Shown: positions 26,601 to 39,842 of the stretch, piece after piece
How positions within the stretch are numbered: position 1 is the first letter of the stretch
How the letters are laid out: each line of letters begins with the position of its first letter
NCBI GenBank assembly: GCA_025345505.1
Contig: JANVCC010000022.1
Coordinates: 35,041,741 to 35,105,740, forward strand
DNA: 64,000 nucleotides
DNA from: Todiramphus chloris collaris
Taxonomy: Eukaryota; Chordata; Aves; Coraciiformes; Alcedinidae
Direction of reading: 5' to 3'
Translations under genes and position numbers: made by a program
Notes under the pieces: model-generated
What the model was told of the DNA's origin: nothing
Databases searched by the model: none
Seen by the model: the letters and a program-made list of their open reading frames with translations, nothing else

Positions 26601-27987
26601 GAATGCAATCTAAAAATACAGAAAGACTCAAGACTGTCAATATCACATTGTTAAAGATTTAATGACAAAGGGAACTTTTCCTTCTAGTTTGTCCTTATCG
26701 AGAGAGATACCCAGATGGTAATTTCAAGAGTTAAGCCACTAATGGACTCTTCAGTTTCACTGAGCACCTACGTGCTGATTTTATCTTGCAATACAGTATT
26801 TCACATTCTCAGCGAAGTCAACAGAGATTTAGTCAATAGTGTCACGGCCTCTGGATGAGGATTTGAATCTTACCAGTATCCAAACCATCATTAAAGAAGA
26901 TAGGTCATTTGGGAAACAAAGGAGAGCATTAGTAAAATTCAATACTAAAAGATGAGGTTGGTTCAGTAGGTGTTTTATGATTCATTACAAGTAACATTTT
27001 GTTCTAATTACCAGCTCTTTCTTCTAAGTGCAGCATCCATAAGATTATACAAAACATAAGAAGTTTATCACAGGAAAAAGTTTTTTTCCATAACAGATGG
27101 CAACAGAAAATACCTACTGAGTAATCTTAGATGCTAAAAACTATTTAGCATAATGTTAGTTTTTTTCACTTGGAGGAACGTGTAATTTAAAATTACTAGC
27201 AAATTACACTGACCCGATATAATCTGAACATCTTAAATGTTACCAAGCAGAGTATTATTGGTACACCTATTTTTAAGTAAAAGGGCCATAATTCCATATT
27301 GCTTCACGTCTGCAGAGTGCCACTACACTTAAATAATAGTAACAAACCCAGTTATAAATGGAATATAAATGAAGTTTTATGTGTATTGAGTGCAATAACA
27401 GACAAAATTAATCCTTTATCTATTGTTGTTTCATATACACACACTCTTGCATAGTTATACTTAAGTTTCACAGTCTTAAGAAAACAAAACCAAACTACAT
27501 ACTTAGCTCCATTCGTGCAATAAGAAGAAAATGACACATCTGTACTAATAATGGTTATATTTGTATACCACTTCAGACTAGATTCCCACTTTCATCAAAG
27601 AAAAGAAGCACCCCTCTAAATCTCTGACTCATTTAATTTTATGCATTCTTTTGGTATTTCATTTGGGAGTTACGGCGTGTGAAATACGCACCGTGATGTG
27701 AAAACAATTCTCTAGCCCACGTGTTGTTTGTACATATGGTATTTCAGCTGGGCTTGCAGTGGCTACCATTTTACTCCGCTGTCAAATCCAAAATGGGGAG
27801 GCTTTAAAAGTTGACCTAATGACATGAACTTGTACTTTTGTATTTAACCTGTGGCTTGTACTTACAACATATCACATACTGTGATCACATTAGAACAAAT
27901 CCATGCTAATCTCTGCTATCAGGTCAGTGAAGGTTTTCCATTTAGAAAGGAAACCTGAATGAATGACTCTCGACTTAAATACACCAA

Positions 27988-28004
27988 ATATATATATATA
28001 TATA
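27988..28004. repeat. (TA)n microsatellite
   Basis: About eight TA units in an AT-rich intronic stretch. Confidence 0.9.
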
Positions 28005-31000
28005 AAATAAATTGTAAACTTCAAAACCAGAAGCACATCAGACAAAATAAATGGATCTGTTTGTCATACAAAACATAAACACATGAGTAACTCAGAGTTT
28101 TCACTAAATTCACAATCTTGAATAAAGGCTACCTCTAATGAGCCTCTACATTTCCACTTGACCACTTACGCAGAGATTTACATGAGTTAATTGCTAATAT
28201 TTCTTGCTACTACATTCAGCAAACAGCATCCAACAGGTTAAGCATCGTTACAGGTTAACTATAACTGCATGGAATAAAAAAGCGTTATCTTTGTAATGCT
28301 TACTAGAGGTTTGAAGCACAGGGCAAGTTTGGAAAGGAATACAGCAATACTATTTTGTACTGTGGAACTCAGTCCTTTCTTCTTAAATTGATTCCCATAC
28401 TGAACGTACACAGCAATAGGAAAAAATCATTAAAAACGTTCTTGTACTTAAGAGTCTGCCCACATACTTGCTTAGGGTTTCAAATGCCATATTGGATTCC
28501 TGCCATCATGTGTATCATCACTGATAATAAAAATCTATGCATAAAATAAAGGGAAATCTATGATTCATCCAGTGTCAGTTGCATATTTTTCTTTGTCTAA
28601 AAAATAGGCAGTAAAATCTTACTTTTGTTGTTAAGGCCCGTCACGGCTGTACAGCCTGGTGGCTTTCTGGGTACAAGCTTACTCTGAAAAACTGTCTTTG
28701 CTCTTCAAAACAATCCCTCTGTATTTCTTCAAAACTTAAAAGAATATTGTTCTCCTCAGTCAAAATCATAAATACTTCACCAAAGACCACCCGTGGCTTT
28801 CCTGAAGATTATGTGCTCATTTGATTTACTGGTTTTGGAATCTCTATAGCAATTAATTATCATTAGGATAAAAGAAAAAGCTCATTTTTAGATTTGGTAA
28901 AAGAAAATTATATATTTAGAATTGTATCTTAAAATGCCATGTCTTATAGGGAAAACCTTTCAGTGCTTTTCTTCAGAACCTCTCAAGTCTAGCTAACTTG
29001 GATGCGTGAAATTCTAGCAGTTGGGGATAATTTTAAAAGCATTATCATTCTCATCACAACTATAGGCCTAGTGAACTTATAGTTAATATTTTCTTTTTGT
29101 TTAGGAGCAAATTGGGTTTTAGGTGTTGAATTAAGGGAAAACAGTCCAACAAGAAGGGAGACCACCGAAGAACCAATTACAGATGGAGCAGACCTATCAG
29201 GTCAGTTGCTCTAATAAAATACTGTTTTCCACTGAACCTGTACCTGTGCTTCATTTGCTTTAGTTTTAAATGCTGTGAGGGACACTGCCCTACCTCTCCT
29301 CTCCTACATCATGCCACATTCTGTAACAAATTTCTTTGTGATGTTCCTTCACCAGTCTGAGTTAGATTTAGATCCAGCAAATAATTTTGGCAAATGCTTT
29401 ATTTTAAGAATGGAAGTTTTATAGTTTCCCTAGTCAGAAAAGAAAACATCAGCACTCCCCTGTGTTACAGACTGGTGTTCCTGAGGGACCAGAAAAGCCG
29501 CCTCAGCAATTTCACTCAAGGGATCTCACAAAGCTTCTGGGAGTTCTACACACCATGGCTGTGATTTGCATACTTCCAAGCCTAAATCCCTGTGACTAGA
29601 TATGGCCTGCAGCCACTGCTGCAGATGACATATGATGGTTCTCAGTGCTCTCCCGAACACCTGCTTATCTCAGAGCCTCCTTCCAGAGCTGGCTGGATAG
29701 CAGATATTCAGCCTCATTCTTTCAGATATTATGTTACTGCTGTTCACTCAAAACTAGAAGCCATACAACTTAGGGAGTTTATATGTAGATTCTTTGGAGG
29801 GGGCTGTTTCCTTTCCTCTTATCCCTGACTTGGGTCACCCATTCATCTAACCAGTAGGTTCTCATCAATACTTCATTTCTGTAATGTTTCTTCAGCATAT
29901 GCTTGGAACTATCAACAGGGCAAGTAAGAAATACGGTTTATAATGTATTATTACATGTTGATTATTTAAACAGATAAAATACAGAGATTCAATCTTTGTA
30001 TTTCCATCTTCTCAGGTGTTACTGGAGAGTGAGGACATGACAGAAATAGAAAGTAGGTACCTGCTTACTGAGATAATGCAAGACTGGATATAATGACATT
30101 AGCATCTTCACATGAAATGTTCCTTTGATTTGTTCTTGAAAGTCTCAAAAGTCTTCACATGTTCCTTATTAGGTGCTTAGCAGGTGCTCTACTGGCAACA
30201 TAATTCTTGGATAAAGTTTAACATAGTAGTTTAAACATAATGTATCTTAAAAATGCTTCAGATTTACACGATTACCTTCTTGTCTGTTCATACAGCCCTT
30301 GAGAGTGTTGTGATTTTTAAGATGTTTTCCACTACTGCTGAAACAACTAGCAGATCTGAAATTAAGTTCTCCTTCAGGCCACCAGTCCTGATTCCTGAGT
30401 AAGTAAATATCACTATGGATACTGTGATTCCTGATTTGGATTTATATGTTTACAGAGGAAAAAAAGGACAGAGTTTGCTCTGGAGCTGGAACTTTTCAAA
30501 AGATTTGCACGTGAGAGTACCCCAACAATCTCATGGATACAAAGGAATAAGTGGGAAATAAGAAAAAAAGCAGGGCAAGTGCAGGAGTTTCAAAACCTGA
30601 AATACAACTTAGTGCTCTTGGTCTCAAGACTCCCTGCTCTCTGAAGAGCCTGGAGGCACAAGGCAGGACTATTTGCTGGCTTCTGTGAGATGGAAATTAT
30701 ACTGCTGCTCAGCAAATAACGACCCAGGTATTTAAATATGCTTTGGACTGCTGACAAACTGTTTTCTAACAGTGTGTGATGATCTTTAGCTTTAACTTTA
30801 AACCTGCAAATACCAACCTTCTGAAATACTTAAGCATTTTGTATATCTGATTGCTATAAAGCAACACAACTTCACTTTTAACCTTCCGCATTCTGATATC
30901 ATCATTTCTAATGATGTCTGAACCAGAGGTCAGACTCTGAGGCCAGATATTCCATCTCCTTTTGTCAGGTGTGAGGGCAATTAATTGCCCTCGTTTTCTT

Positions 31001-31637
31001 CCCATATATAATAATGTCGTTTGTGCAATTTACCCCTTCCTGTTAAGTTGTACAACTGCTTCCATCTAAGTATGCACAGCTACGCTCTATCTTGTATGTC
31101 AGGGCATAGTTGTCAGGTTATTAAAAGAGATAATACCAATGAAGTTATAATAAAGTAGTTATTATTTAAATTGACCTTCTGAGAAATCAGCAGACTGTGC
31201 TGTAGCATTCTAGATAAAATTTTAGACATAAACAATACAGATGGTCTATGAGTAATAAATGAATATAATGTAGCCAGAGAAACACAAGGAGAAAATAGAT
31301 GCTTCAAAAGTCCTCCCTGCTTTGTTCCGGGGTTGATAAAGTAGAGTTTTTATGATGGAAATAAAATGGCAATGAAAATATAGTCTAGGATCAGAAATAC
31401 TGTAAATCTTATGATTAGAAATATTATTTTATACTTTCTCAACTATGAAAATTTTATTACTTATTTAATCAAATAAATCAACTCAATAAATGTTGCTACT
31501 TGCTGCTTTTTAACACTCCTTACTGAAGGTTCCCTGCATGCTTTATAAAAAAACTCATGACAGCAACTTTCTGGGTGAAAAGGGAAAGCAAGACTTCATC
31601 CACAGGAACAATTCAGCTATCAAACATGTTGAATTTC

Positions 31638-31703
31638 TGTAAACAGAGATACATAATCTAAACAAATTTATGTAAACAGACATACATAATTTAAACAAAT
31701 TAT
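31638..31703. repeat. Tandem duplication, 2 x 33 bp
   Basis: Two adjacent 33-bp copies starting TGTAAACAGAGATACATAAT and TGTAAACAGACATACATAAT differ at about two internal positions and at the last bases. It lies just left of the CR1 element. Confidence 0.85.
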
Positions 31704-31749
31704 TTGCCACCTGTTGCTCTGAAGCATGGTGGGGACAAAGCAGCACAGC

Positions 31750-34676
31750 CAAAGTCTCATAGAGATGAGCCAGGGGCTCCTGAGATAAAAGGGGCCAACA
31801 GGGAAACACCTTAAGGGAATTAAGGGGTGCTTCTCTAAGAAGGTGACATGGCCAACGGCCCAGCTGAAGTGCCTCTACATGAAAGAATGAATGAATGCAG
31901 CACAGGAAACAAACAGGAGGAGCTGGAAGCTACTGTGCTGCTGGAAGGCTAGGACATAGTGGCCATTACTGAAACTTGGTGGGATGAATCCTATGACTGG
32001 AGTGTGGCTATTGATGTCTACAAGCTGTTCAGAAGGGACAGGAGGGGAAGGAGGGGTGGAGATGTTGCTCTGTATGTTAAGAAATGGATAGTGTGATGTC
32101 CCTAAAGAATGCCAATGAGCAAGTTGAAAGTTTGTGGGTAGGAATTGGAGATCAAGACAACAAAGGGAACCTTGTGGTTGGGGTCTACTACAGGCCGCCT
32201 GATCAAGGGGAACCTACTGATGAAGCATTTTTCCTCCAGATACAGGAAGCATCGCACTCACAGGCTCTGGTCCTCCAGGGGGACCTCAACCATCCTGACA
32301 TCTGCTGGAAAAGTAGCACAGCAAGCTGTAGGCAACCAATGAGGCTCCTGGAGTGCCTTGAGGATAACTTCTTAGGACAAGAAACAGACACCCCTACCTG
32401 AGGGGGTGCAATAGTGGATCTGTTGGTCACCAAAGCAGGCAAACTCATCAGGGATGTAAAGATTGGAGGCAAACTGGGCTGCAGTAATCACACTAAGGGA
32501 CATAAGTCAGACAAGGAGCATAGTCAGGGCCTTGAATTTCAGGAAAGCAAAATTCCAGCTCCTCAAGGAGTTAGTCAGTCGGACACCCTGGGAAACAGTC
32601 CTCAGAGACAAGGGAGCAGAACAGAGCTGGCAAACCTTTAAGGACACTTTCCATAGAGCACAAGAGCTCTCAATCCCCAGGTGGAAGAAATCAAGCAAGG
32701 AAGGGAAGAGACCAACATGGCTGAGTTGAGACCTGCTGGTCAAACTAAAAGGCAAGAAGGAGCTGTGCAGGCAGTGGAAGCAGGGACAGGTATCTTGGGA
32801 AGAGTACTGAGCTGCTGCCACATTGTGTAAGGATAAGGTCAGGAAGGTCAGGGCACAGCTGGAGCTGAACTTGGCAAGGGATGCAAAGAATAACAAGAAG
32901 GGCTTCTATGGGTACGTCAATGAGAAAAGGAAGGTTAAAGAAAATGTAGCCCCCCTGATGAGCAAGACTGGCAAGATGGTAACAACAGATGAGAAGGCTG
33001 ATGTTCTCAACAACTTTTTTCTTGGTCTTCACTGGCAACCTCTCTCCCCACACCTCCCAACTTAAAAGGGCACAAGGTGGGGACCAGGGCAATAAAGACC
33101 CTCCCACTGTACGTGAAGATCAGGTTCATGACCACCTGTGGAACACGAACATACACAAGCCTATAGGACCAGACAAGATGCATCCCAGAGTCCTGAGTGA
33201 ATTGGCTGATGGAGTCGCCAAGCCACTCTCCATCATATTCAAAACGTCCTGGCAGTCAGGTGAAGTCCCTGGGGACTGGAAGAAAGGACACATTACACCC
33301 ATTTTTTAAAAGGATACAAAGAAGAACCCCGGAAACTACCAACCTGTCAGCCTCACCTGTGTGCCTGGGAAGATCATGGAGCAGATTCTCCTAGAAGGTC
33401 TGGTAAGTCACTTGGAGGACACAGACATGATCAGAGACAGCCAGCATAGCTTCACTAAGGGCAAGTCCTGCCTGCCTGACCAGCCTAGTAGCTTTCTACA
33501 ATGGAGTGACTACATGAGTGGACAAGGGAAGAGCTATGGATGTCATCTATCTGAACTTCTGCAAGGCCTTTGACGCAGTCCCCCACAACATCCTCCTTAC
33601 AAAGTTGGAGAGAGACGAATTTGATGGGTGGACTGTTCAGTGGATAAGGAATTGGCTGGATGGTCACATCCAGAGTGTAATGGTCAATGCCTCAAAGTCC
33701 AGGTGGAGATCAGCGACAAACAGCATCTGTCAGGGGTCCATACTGGGACCAGTATTGTCTATATCAATGATATAGACAGCAGGATTGAGTGCTCCACCAG
33801 CAAGTTTGCAGACAACACCAAGCTGAGTGTTGTGCTTGATACGCCAGAGGGACAGGATGTCATCCAGAGAGACCTAGACAAGCTGGAGAAGTGGTCCCAG
33901 GTGAACCTCATGAGGTTCAACAAGACCTGGGTCAGAACAAACCTGATTATCACTACAGGATGGGGGATGAGGTGCTAGAAAGTAGACCTTGTGGAAAAGG
34001 ACTTGGGCGTTCTGGTGGATGAGAAGCTGGACATGAGCCAACAATGTGCACTTGCAGCCCAAAAGGCTAATCACACTCTGGGCTGCATCAAAAGAAGCGC
34101 GCGCAGCGGATCGAGAGAGGTGATGCTGCCCCTCTACCCTGCTCTGGTGACACCTCACCTGGAGTACTGCATCCAGCTCTGGAGCCCTCAACAAAGGAAG
34201 GACATGGACCTGATGGACCAGGTCCAGAGGAAGGCCACAAAAATGATCAGAGGGCTGGCACACCTCTCCTACGAGGACGGGCTGAGGGAACTGGGGCTGT
34301 TCAGCCTGAAGAGAAGGCTCTGGGGAGACCTTATAGCAGTCCTCCAGTACCTGAAGAGGGGCTACAAGAAAGCTGGAGAGGGACTGTTTATAAGGACATG
34401 CAGTCAATGATAGGACAAGAGGCAATGGTTTGAACTAGAGAAGGGTAGATTTAGATTGGACATTAAGAAGAAGTTCTTTACTATGGGGGTAGTGGAACAC
34501 TGGAACAGGTTGCCAGGAGACATGGTGGAGGCTCCATCCCTGGAGATATTCAAGGTCAGGCTTGATAAGGCTCTGAGCAACTTGATCTAATTGAGGATGT
34601 CCCTCCTCACTGCAAGGAGGTTGGACTAGATGACCTTTAGAGGTCCCTTCCAACCCAAGGCATTCTATGATTCTAA
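31750..34676 (+). mobile_element. CR1 LINE, 5'-truncated, about 2.9 kb
   Basis: The element is oriented plus and ends in the typical CR1 tail (GGTCCCTTCCAACCC followed by ATTCTATGATTCTA at 34662-34675). Upstream it carries ORF2 homology in the right order: an endonuclease start region near 31850-32080 (ACTGAAACTTGGTGGGATGA), the endonuclease body, the reverse transcriptase and the C-terminal region. It lacks the first part of a full-length CR1 (about 4.5 kb), as is usual for 5'-truncated LINE copies. The left edge is approximate; similarity to CR1 is clear from about 31790. CR1 is the dominant LINE of birds and reptiles, and this copy lies antisense to NCKAP5. Confidence 0.93.
31850..34410 (+). 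pseudogene. CR1 ORF2 remnant (endonuclease and reverse transcriptase), inactive
   Basis: ORF2 pieces lie in several frames. An endonuclease part at 32084-32401 includes GDLNHPDICW. The next piece, at 32414-32641, shows GCSNH where the APE-type endonuclease has a catalytic S-D-H. Reverse transcriptase pieces are at 33518-33775 ([17 protein letters not shown], then QGSILGP) and 33628-33978, where the FADD active-site motif reads FADN. A small deletion near 33750, between QGSILGP and the following IND segment, shifts the frame. The C-terminal part is at 33991-34410. In-frame stops separate several pieces, for example at 32399-32401. With both catalytic motifs altered and frames broken, the copy cannot transpose itself. 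Confidence 0.88.
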
Positions 34677-37336
34677 ATCATGGAGATATCTATCAGAAGG
34701 CAAATCCTGACCTCTGTTATCCTCAGTAAGTTTATACAAGTCATCACTGTTACAAAGGAAGATATGTAATATCAGAATCAGGTTCAATGTCATTAGTTAT
34801 ATTCTCAGGTATCAGTGGAAAAAGAGGGCTAACTAGAAGAAAAAGATCTGTGTCTCAAGATTGAGCAGTCTAGACCCTGTAAGGTCAAAACAAGTCTGTG
34901 AGATGTCATAGCTAAGAAGTGGAAAACCACTGTAATTTGGTGATTTTAGTAGTTTAGTTTCTCTGAAGAAAACACTGCATCATTTAGAAAAAATAAGGCA
35001 AAGAGAGAAATACAGTTATATTGATATTCACATTTAAAATAGTTTCATAGGTGCTATACATGGTCATGGACAAAACAGAAGTGCTAAGTTTCATCTATGG
35101 CTTCTTATTCCCACTCTTGTATCCTCTCTTTGCATTCTTCTTATCCCTTCAGCAACCTCCTTTACATCACCTCCACAGATTACTTGCAGTTACCTTTGCT
35201 CTCCTCATTTTCAAATGTTAGTCTGTCTGTTATTCCCAACTATTTCTGCCACTTGCAGATGAAACACAAGGCTCACGAAAATGGAGTTCCTGGTCTTTCC
35301 CAAATCTCTCTTGCTGCGACAGGCAGAATTTAATCTCTTTCTAGCAACCACATTAACTGAGGAAAATGAAGGCTGCTTGGGCAGAAGCTCCTCTTCTGTG
35401 CTAGGTTTTAACTAAAACTATTGCTGTTCCTCAGCTGATGCTGAGACAGGGGCACATTTCCAAGACTTCATCATTTTAAGAAAGCTGTTTCAGAGAGATT
35501 ATTGCCTGAATAAAATAAACTTAAAAAAAAAGAAAAGTAAAAAGAAAAAAAGATGATCAGGCTCCTCCTCTCCTTATTTATCTACCTTAATACTGGCTCT
35601 GTAAATCACACACTTCAGCTAGAAAGAATGTCCCCAGAAAGGCAGGGTAGCTCTTAAAATCATCTGCAATATCAAAGAGGTGACAAAAAAACCCCTTGAA
35701 TTATCTCTTTCTCCTCCTTACGTTTTGCATCAGAGACTGCATTACTTAATCTTTTCATGACAGAAGTGACATATCCTCTGTTTCACTCCCTACAAGCAGT
35801 AAGCACGCCAATATTTCTAGCAGCAAAGAACGTGCATGGCGATATACGCAATCACACGCCTCAAGAAAACATGCTTATTGCTTTGAAAAAAATTATTAGG
35901 CCCTTCGATTTCATAAGCACTTAGACTTCTTGTAAATGCATGGAAGTGTAATACTTTTAATAATATTTTTACAGTGAGGGATTCCTGAAGCGGTCATGAA
36001 AAGCTTAATACACTTTTTTTTTTTTGTTACATTGGTAGCAATCAGTTTTTCTTTTCAACTGTGTGAGAAGCATGAGGAAAAACAACACAGTGCAAACGGT
36101 AGGGTATGGAGGTCACTACTCTGCAGGGAAATTCAAAACACTTGTATCAATCTTTTCATTGTAAAAAAAAAAATGAGAACGATCTGTTTCCTGAGAAGGC
36201 ACACGAATCATGTACTATTTGCTTGAAGTCAATCATAGGGTAATGCTGAAATCTACTCTTTTAATATTTTTTTGGAAGATATCTATTCTTCAAAACTCAT
36301 GTTTGTATCGAGTGTGACTGCTCCCAGGATGAGATCAGCGTTACGTCAGATTGAACTGTATTGTACCAGACAGTGCAGGAAAGGCAAAATTAACACCGTC
36401 TGCACCCCTGCCCCGAGGTAGTAGTATTTGCCCATTCACTTTGATTAGGGTCATGATTAAACACATATTTAGTACTATTCTGTCGAGTAATACATTTAAA
36501 CGAATATTTAGCTACTGTTCTAAATCTGGGATGTATGCATTTCTAAGAAGACGTCATACAAACTATGCTTCAATTCTATGCAGGCACACAACAGTATTTG
36601 CTCAATTTCAGTCCTAAGGAAACACCCTTTTTCAGGTATTACATCTTGGACTGCAAGATCACAGACCACACAACATCTATTCCAGTCTGAAATACAGACA
36701 GAGGATAAATACACCTCTGAAAAACCATAAATGTATCGTTGGTTTGGGGTTTTTTTTAAATGACATATGAAGTGTTTTAACAGAAGTTCATTTTCTGATG
36801 TACATTGTAACTTCTTCTCTGCCTTTTTTCCCCAGGGGGTTAAAACCTGTTGATAGCAAGAGTGGGAACATAACAGCAAATTTGGCTGCTGTCTGCGAGA
36901 CCTGGACTTTGGGAATGATCTTAATTCTTTTTCTTCCTTAGACAATAAAGACAAAGCAAGCGAAAAGGGGCAGAGGAAAATCTATACACATTAATTCCTC
37001 CCAAACCATGCACGAACAATGACGTAAAATAGTTTGAATCCCTAAGGAAAATCTGATAGATAAGTTTGTTCTTTCCTTCACTTGACGCAGGTTCATCTCT
37101 TTCAACTTCTTTCACAGTACTGATACAATCCAGTCTCAAGGAACTCAAGACAAAGCATTGATCCCACCTTTCAGATGCTATATAACACTTGTATAACATT
37201 CCCAGAACAACCTAGGTTGATTGTCACACGAGGAATTGGGAAGAAGAGCCATATCTCTAATACAGAATGTGCAATGTATGTCTTCTGTGCAATCTAATTC
37301 AATACTAACATAGACTAGAGTCACACACTTTGGAAA

Positions 37337-37381
37337 CAGAAAAAAGAAATGTAAAAGGAAAAAAAGAAAAAAGAAACAAAC
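37337..37381. repeat. A-rich low-complexity tract
   Basis: A run of A with scattered G (AAAAAAGAAATG, GGAAAAAAAGAAAAAAGAAA). A similar tract is at about 35520-35552. Purine-rich low complexity; no insertion boundary seen. Confidence 0.75.
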
Positions 37382-38643
37382 TAGGAAGAAGGAGTAGGTG
37401 ATGTGTCTGTCAAAAGCAGAAGAAGCGAGCAGTAAAGATTCATGCTGTGGTGGATGTGATAGAAACTCTGAATGGACACAGATAAATCAGTCCTACACAG
37501 GACTCTGTGAAGGATGCACAGACAGGAAAGTAAGCAGGGGGCAAGTGAGAAGAAATCAGAAAAGAGAAGGTCCTGACCTGGCAATACCTCCATTAACAGA
37601 AAATCAAGAGACAGAACAAGACCCTGAGGATAACACATGAAGCCAGGTCCCCGTGATGGTGACCAAGAACCACGCTGCCTTTGATTTAGAGCTTCACATT
37701 AAGTACAGCGATTTGCCCTTGCTGTGGGGATTTCCTTTCCTTTAAGCACTGGCTGGTGAGCAGACCATGTTTCCTCAATGAACAGCCCAAGCTGACAAGA
37801 ATTAGCAGCAACAGTGCAAGGGCCAAATTTCACGTTGAGATACAGATGCACAGCATGAGAGAACTTAAATAAGATACACATTTACTACCACTTACTTAGG
37901 CAAATGATCCAAATTTTTCCTCCAAAACGCATGTATTTTTCTCTAATAAGAAATAATATATATTCCTTAAACCAGAATTTGCCCTATTGCTAGAAACCAG
38001 CAAAGTTTTAATTGTTCCCCATTTACTGTTCTCCCAGCTCATGGTCAGATTTGTTGGAACTTCTGCTTTTACAAAAGGATTACAAAGCAAAGGATTCATT
38101 CACAATTATGGACTCTGCCAAATGAAACATCTCGTATTATTCCAGAATGGCAAAGGAGTGGGAAATAGGTCAATTGGTTTCTCAGCTACATCCTCTCATA
38201 AAAAAAAACCACTCCAAGCCTGTGAAGACATACTTAAGTCCTTGTAACACATATGGTAAAAGTTAAATAAATGGGCTGTCTTCTCAAAGGAAATTACACT
38301 GCTCACCATCAAGCAGAATGTTAAGGAATCCAAGTTTCTCCCCTGCAGAGGGATAATGAACTCATATCGTTCCATTTATCATAGTGAAGATGCACCTAAA
38401 AAAGTTACACTGCAGGTGTGCTCCTCTCTCCACATTTGCACGTAGTAAGTAGTCATAGCTCACTGGTATACACTTTCACTTTCAATGCTATCAGATTATA
38501 GATAACAGATATTCTTCTAATATATTAAATCTATCAGCTGTCATTTCTTGCTTATTGACATAACCTTAAAAAGAAGAAAAATATTTTATAATTGTAAGAA
38601 ATGTCAAGCTCAGAGCTTTCTTTCTGCAGAGGCCATTTCCTAC

Positions 38644-38763
38644 CTGAAGAAGGAGGTCAGAAGCTGGTTTGACTTTCTGCTGGAAAAGCACACTTAAAGT
38701 TCGATTCTGTTGTTCCAAATCAAAAACTCTTGTTTTCAGCTTTATACATTCCTCCCTCAGATC
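38644..38763 (-). CDS. NCKAP5: NCKAP5 coiled-coil exon
   Basis: This 120-nt exon (40 codons, phase 0 to 0) starts DLREECIKLKTRVFDLEQQN and ends KPASDLLLQ. It is the last clear coiled-coil segment of NCKAP5 and is very close to the mammalian protein. The acceptor is a pyrimidine-containing tract ending GTGCTGCAG, and the donor is CAG|GTAGGA. On the minus strand the frame stays open past the donor into the intron for about 26 codons, so a naive ORF over-extends here. The splice donor marks the real end, because the next exon continues with KLHSR as in other vertebrates. Confidence 0.93.
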
Positions 38764-39496
38764 CTGCAGCACAAGGGAAAATGGGAATATTACAAATCAG
38801 GTAACAGAAGTGCATAAAACCCTCTAATTAATGTCAGGTACTAAGAGGAAATCCATATACGATTTCTTAAATAGTACAAATCAGAAAAATGTGCTACTTT
38901 ATTTTATCTGGTTGTTTGATCATCACAGCATAAAGGTAAAAAAATCTTGTAATGAGAAAAAATGGTTACCTGACATATCCTTTTGGAGTTTTCTGCTAGT
39001 ATAAAAAGTGACTTTGCCACCAATGTGTCTCATTTTGCAGCCGACACAAAGCAGAAAGCAGCAATTAAGACATGAATATTGTAATAAGCATAAGCTAAGG
39101 AAAGAGTATAAGCTATACCAAGCCAGGAAGAATTTCAAAGTGGTACTGTGCCTTCAAGGTACTCTTCTGAAGTCTGATCTCCTTGCTTTTTCTGGAATAA
39201 CCAAGTCAGCATTGCTGGCTGGCATACTGTGGGTGGTCTGTATCTTCCCCACTGTAGCTTGCCCCTGTAGAGCTGGGTAGGCCATAGTAAGATGCTGGTG
39301 CACCAGACACAGGTGGCAATATGATCCTGCCTGAGATTTCCAACATGGGGCACCAGAAGGCCTTAAAACAGGCCATGAGAAGCAGAAGCAGAGTGGCCCA
39401 TAGAAGCAGGAGTGTAAAACGCCTGCATCTTAATGCACAGGACATGACTGTCAAAACTGAAAGATGCAGGACTTTTAGCCAAGGCTGAGTCGGGTT

Positions 39497-39800
39497 CATC
39501 ACAGAATCCCAGAATGCCTTGGGTTGGAAGGGACCTCTAAAGGTCATCTAGTCCAACCCCCCTGCAGTGAGGAGGGACATCCTCAATTAGATCAAGTTGC
39601 TCAGAGCCTTATCAAGCCTGACCTCGAATATCTCCAGGGATGGAGCCTCCACCACCTCCCCTGGCAACCTGTTCCAGTGTTCCACTACCCTCATAGTAAA
39701 GAGCTTCTTCCTAATGTCCAATCTAAATCCACCCTTCTGTAATTTAAAACCACCACCTCTTGTCCTATTGCTACGTGCCTTCGTAAACAGCAAACAAGCC
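39497..39800 (-). mobile_element. CR1 LINE 3' tail, minus orientation
   Basis: About 300 bp matching the 3' untranslated end of CR1, reversed: CAGAATCCCAGAATGCC, then GGTTGGAAGGGACCTCTAAA, GTCCAACCCCCCTGC, CAACCTGTTCCAGTGTTCCA, CTTGTCCTATTGCT. It is close to the tail of the 34.6-kb CR1 read on the opposite strand, with only scattered differences over about 280 bp, so both come from the same subfamily. Only the tail was inserted (5' truncation). The edge near 39800 is approximate. Confidence 0.93.
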
Positions 39801-39824
39801 ATTAATGGCTTTCAGATACAGCAA

Positions 39825-39842
39825 ATCTCTCTCTCTCTCTTC
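39825..39842. repeat. (TC)n microsatellite
   Basis: About nine TC units, about 25 bp after the minus-oriented CR1 tail. Confidence 0.85.

Larger units (their letters stand above)
14665..38643 (-). other. NCKAP5: NCKAP5 intron, 24 kb
   Basis: Large intron between the last coiled-coil exon and the LDLSSGDLLSEVER exon. It contains a 2.9-kb CR1 LINE (about 31750-34676), a 33-bp tandem duplication (31638-31703), a (TA)n run (about 27988-28004), possible conserved noncoding patches (18351-18620 and 27650-27830), and a GC-richer patch at about 25430-25770 of unknown origin. No additional exon with convincing borders was found. Confidence 0.8.

Noticed and set aside
34435..34653. 72-codon open frame repeated almost identically at 39524-39742
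   Set aside because: The two matching peptides (about 69 of 72 residues alike) are translations of CR1 3' tails read backwards, not a gene family.
36520..36954. 144-codon open frame on the minus strand
   Set aside because: Intronic; residues are unrecognised and of low-complexity, non-protein-like composition, with no splice or start context. It also breaks off in neighbouring frames without homology.
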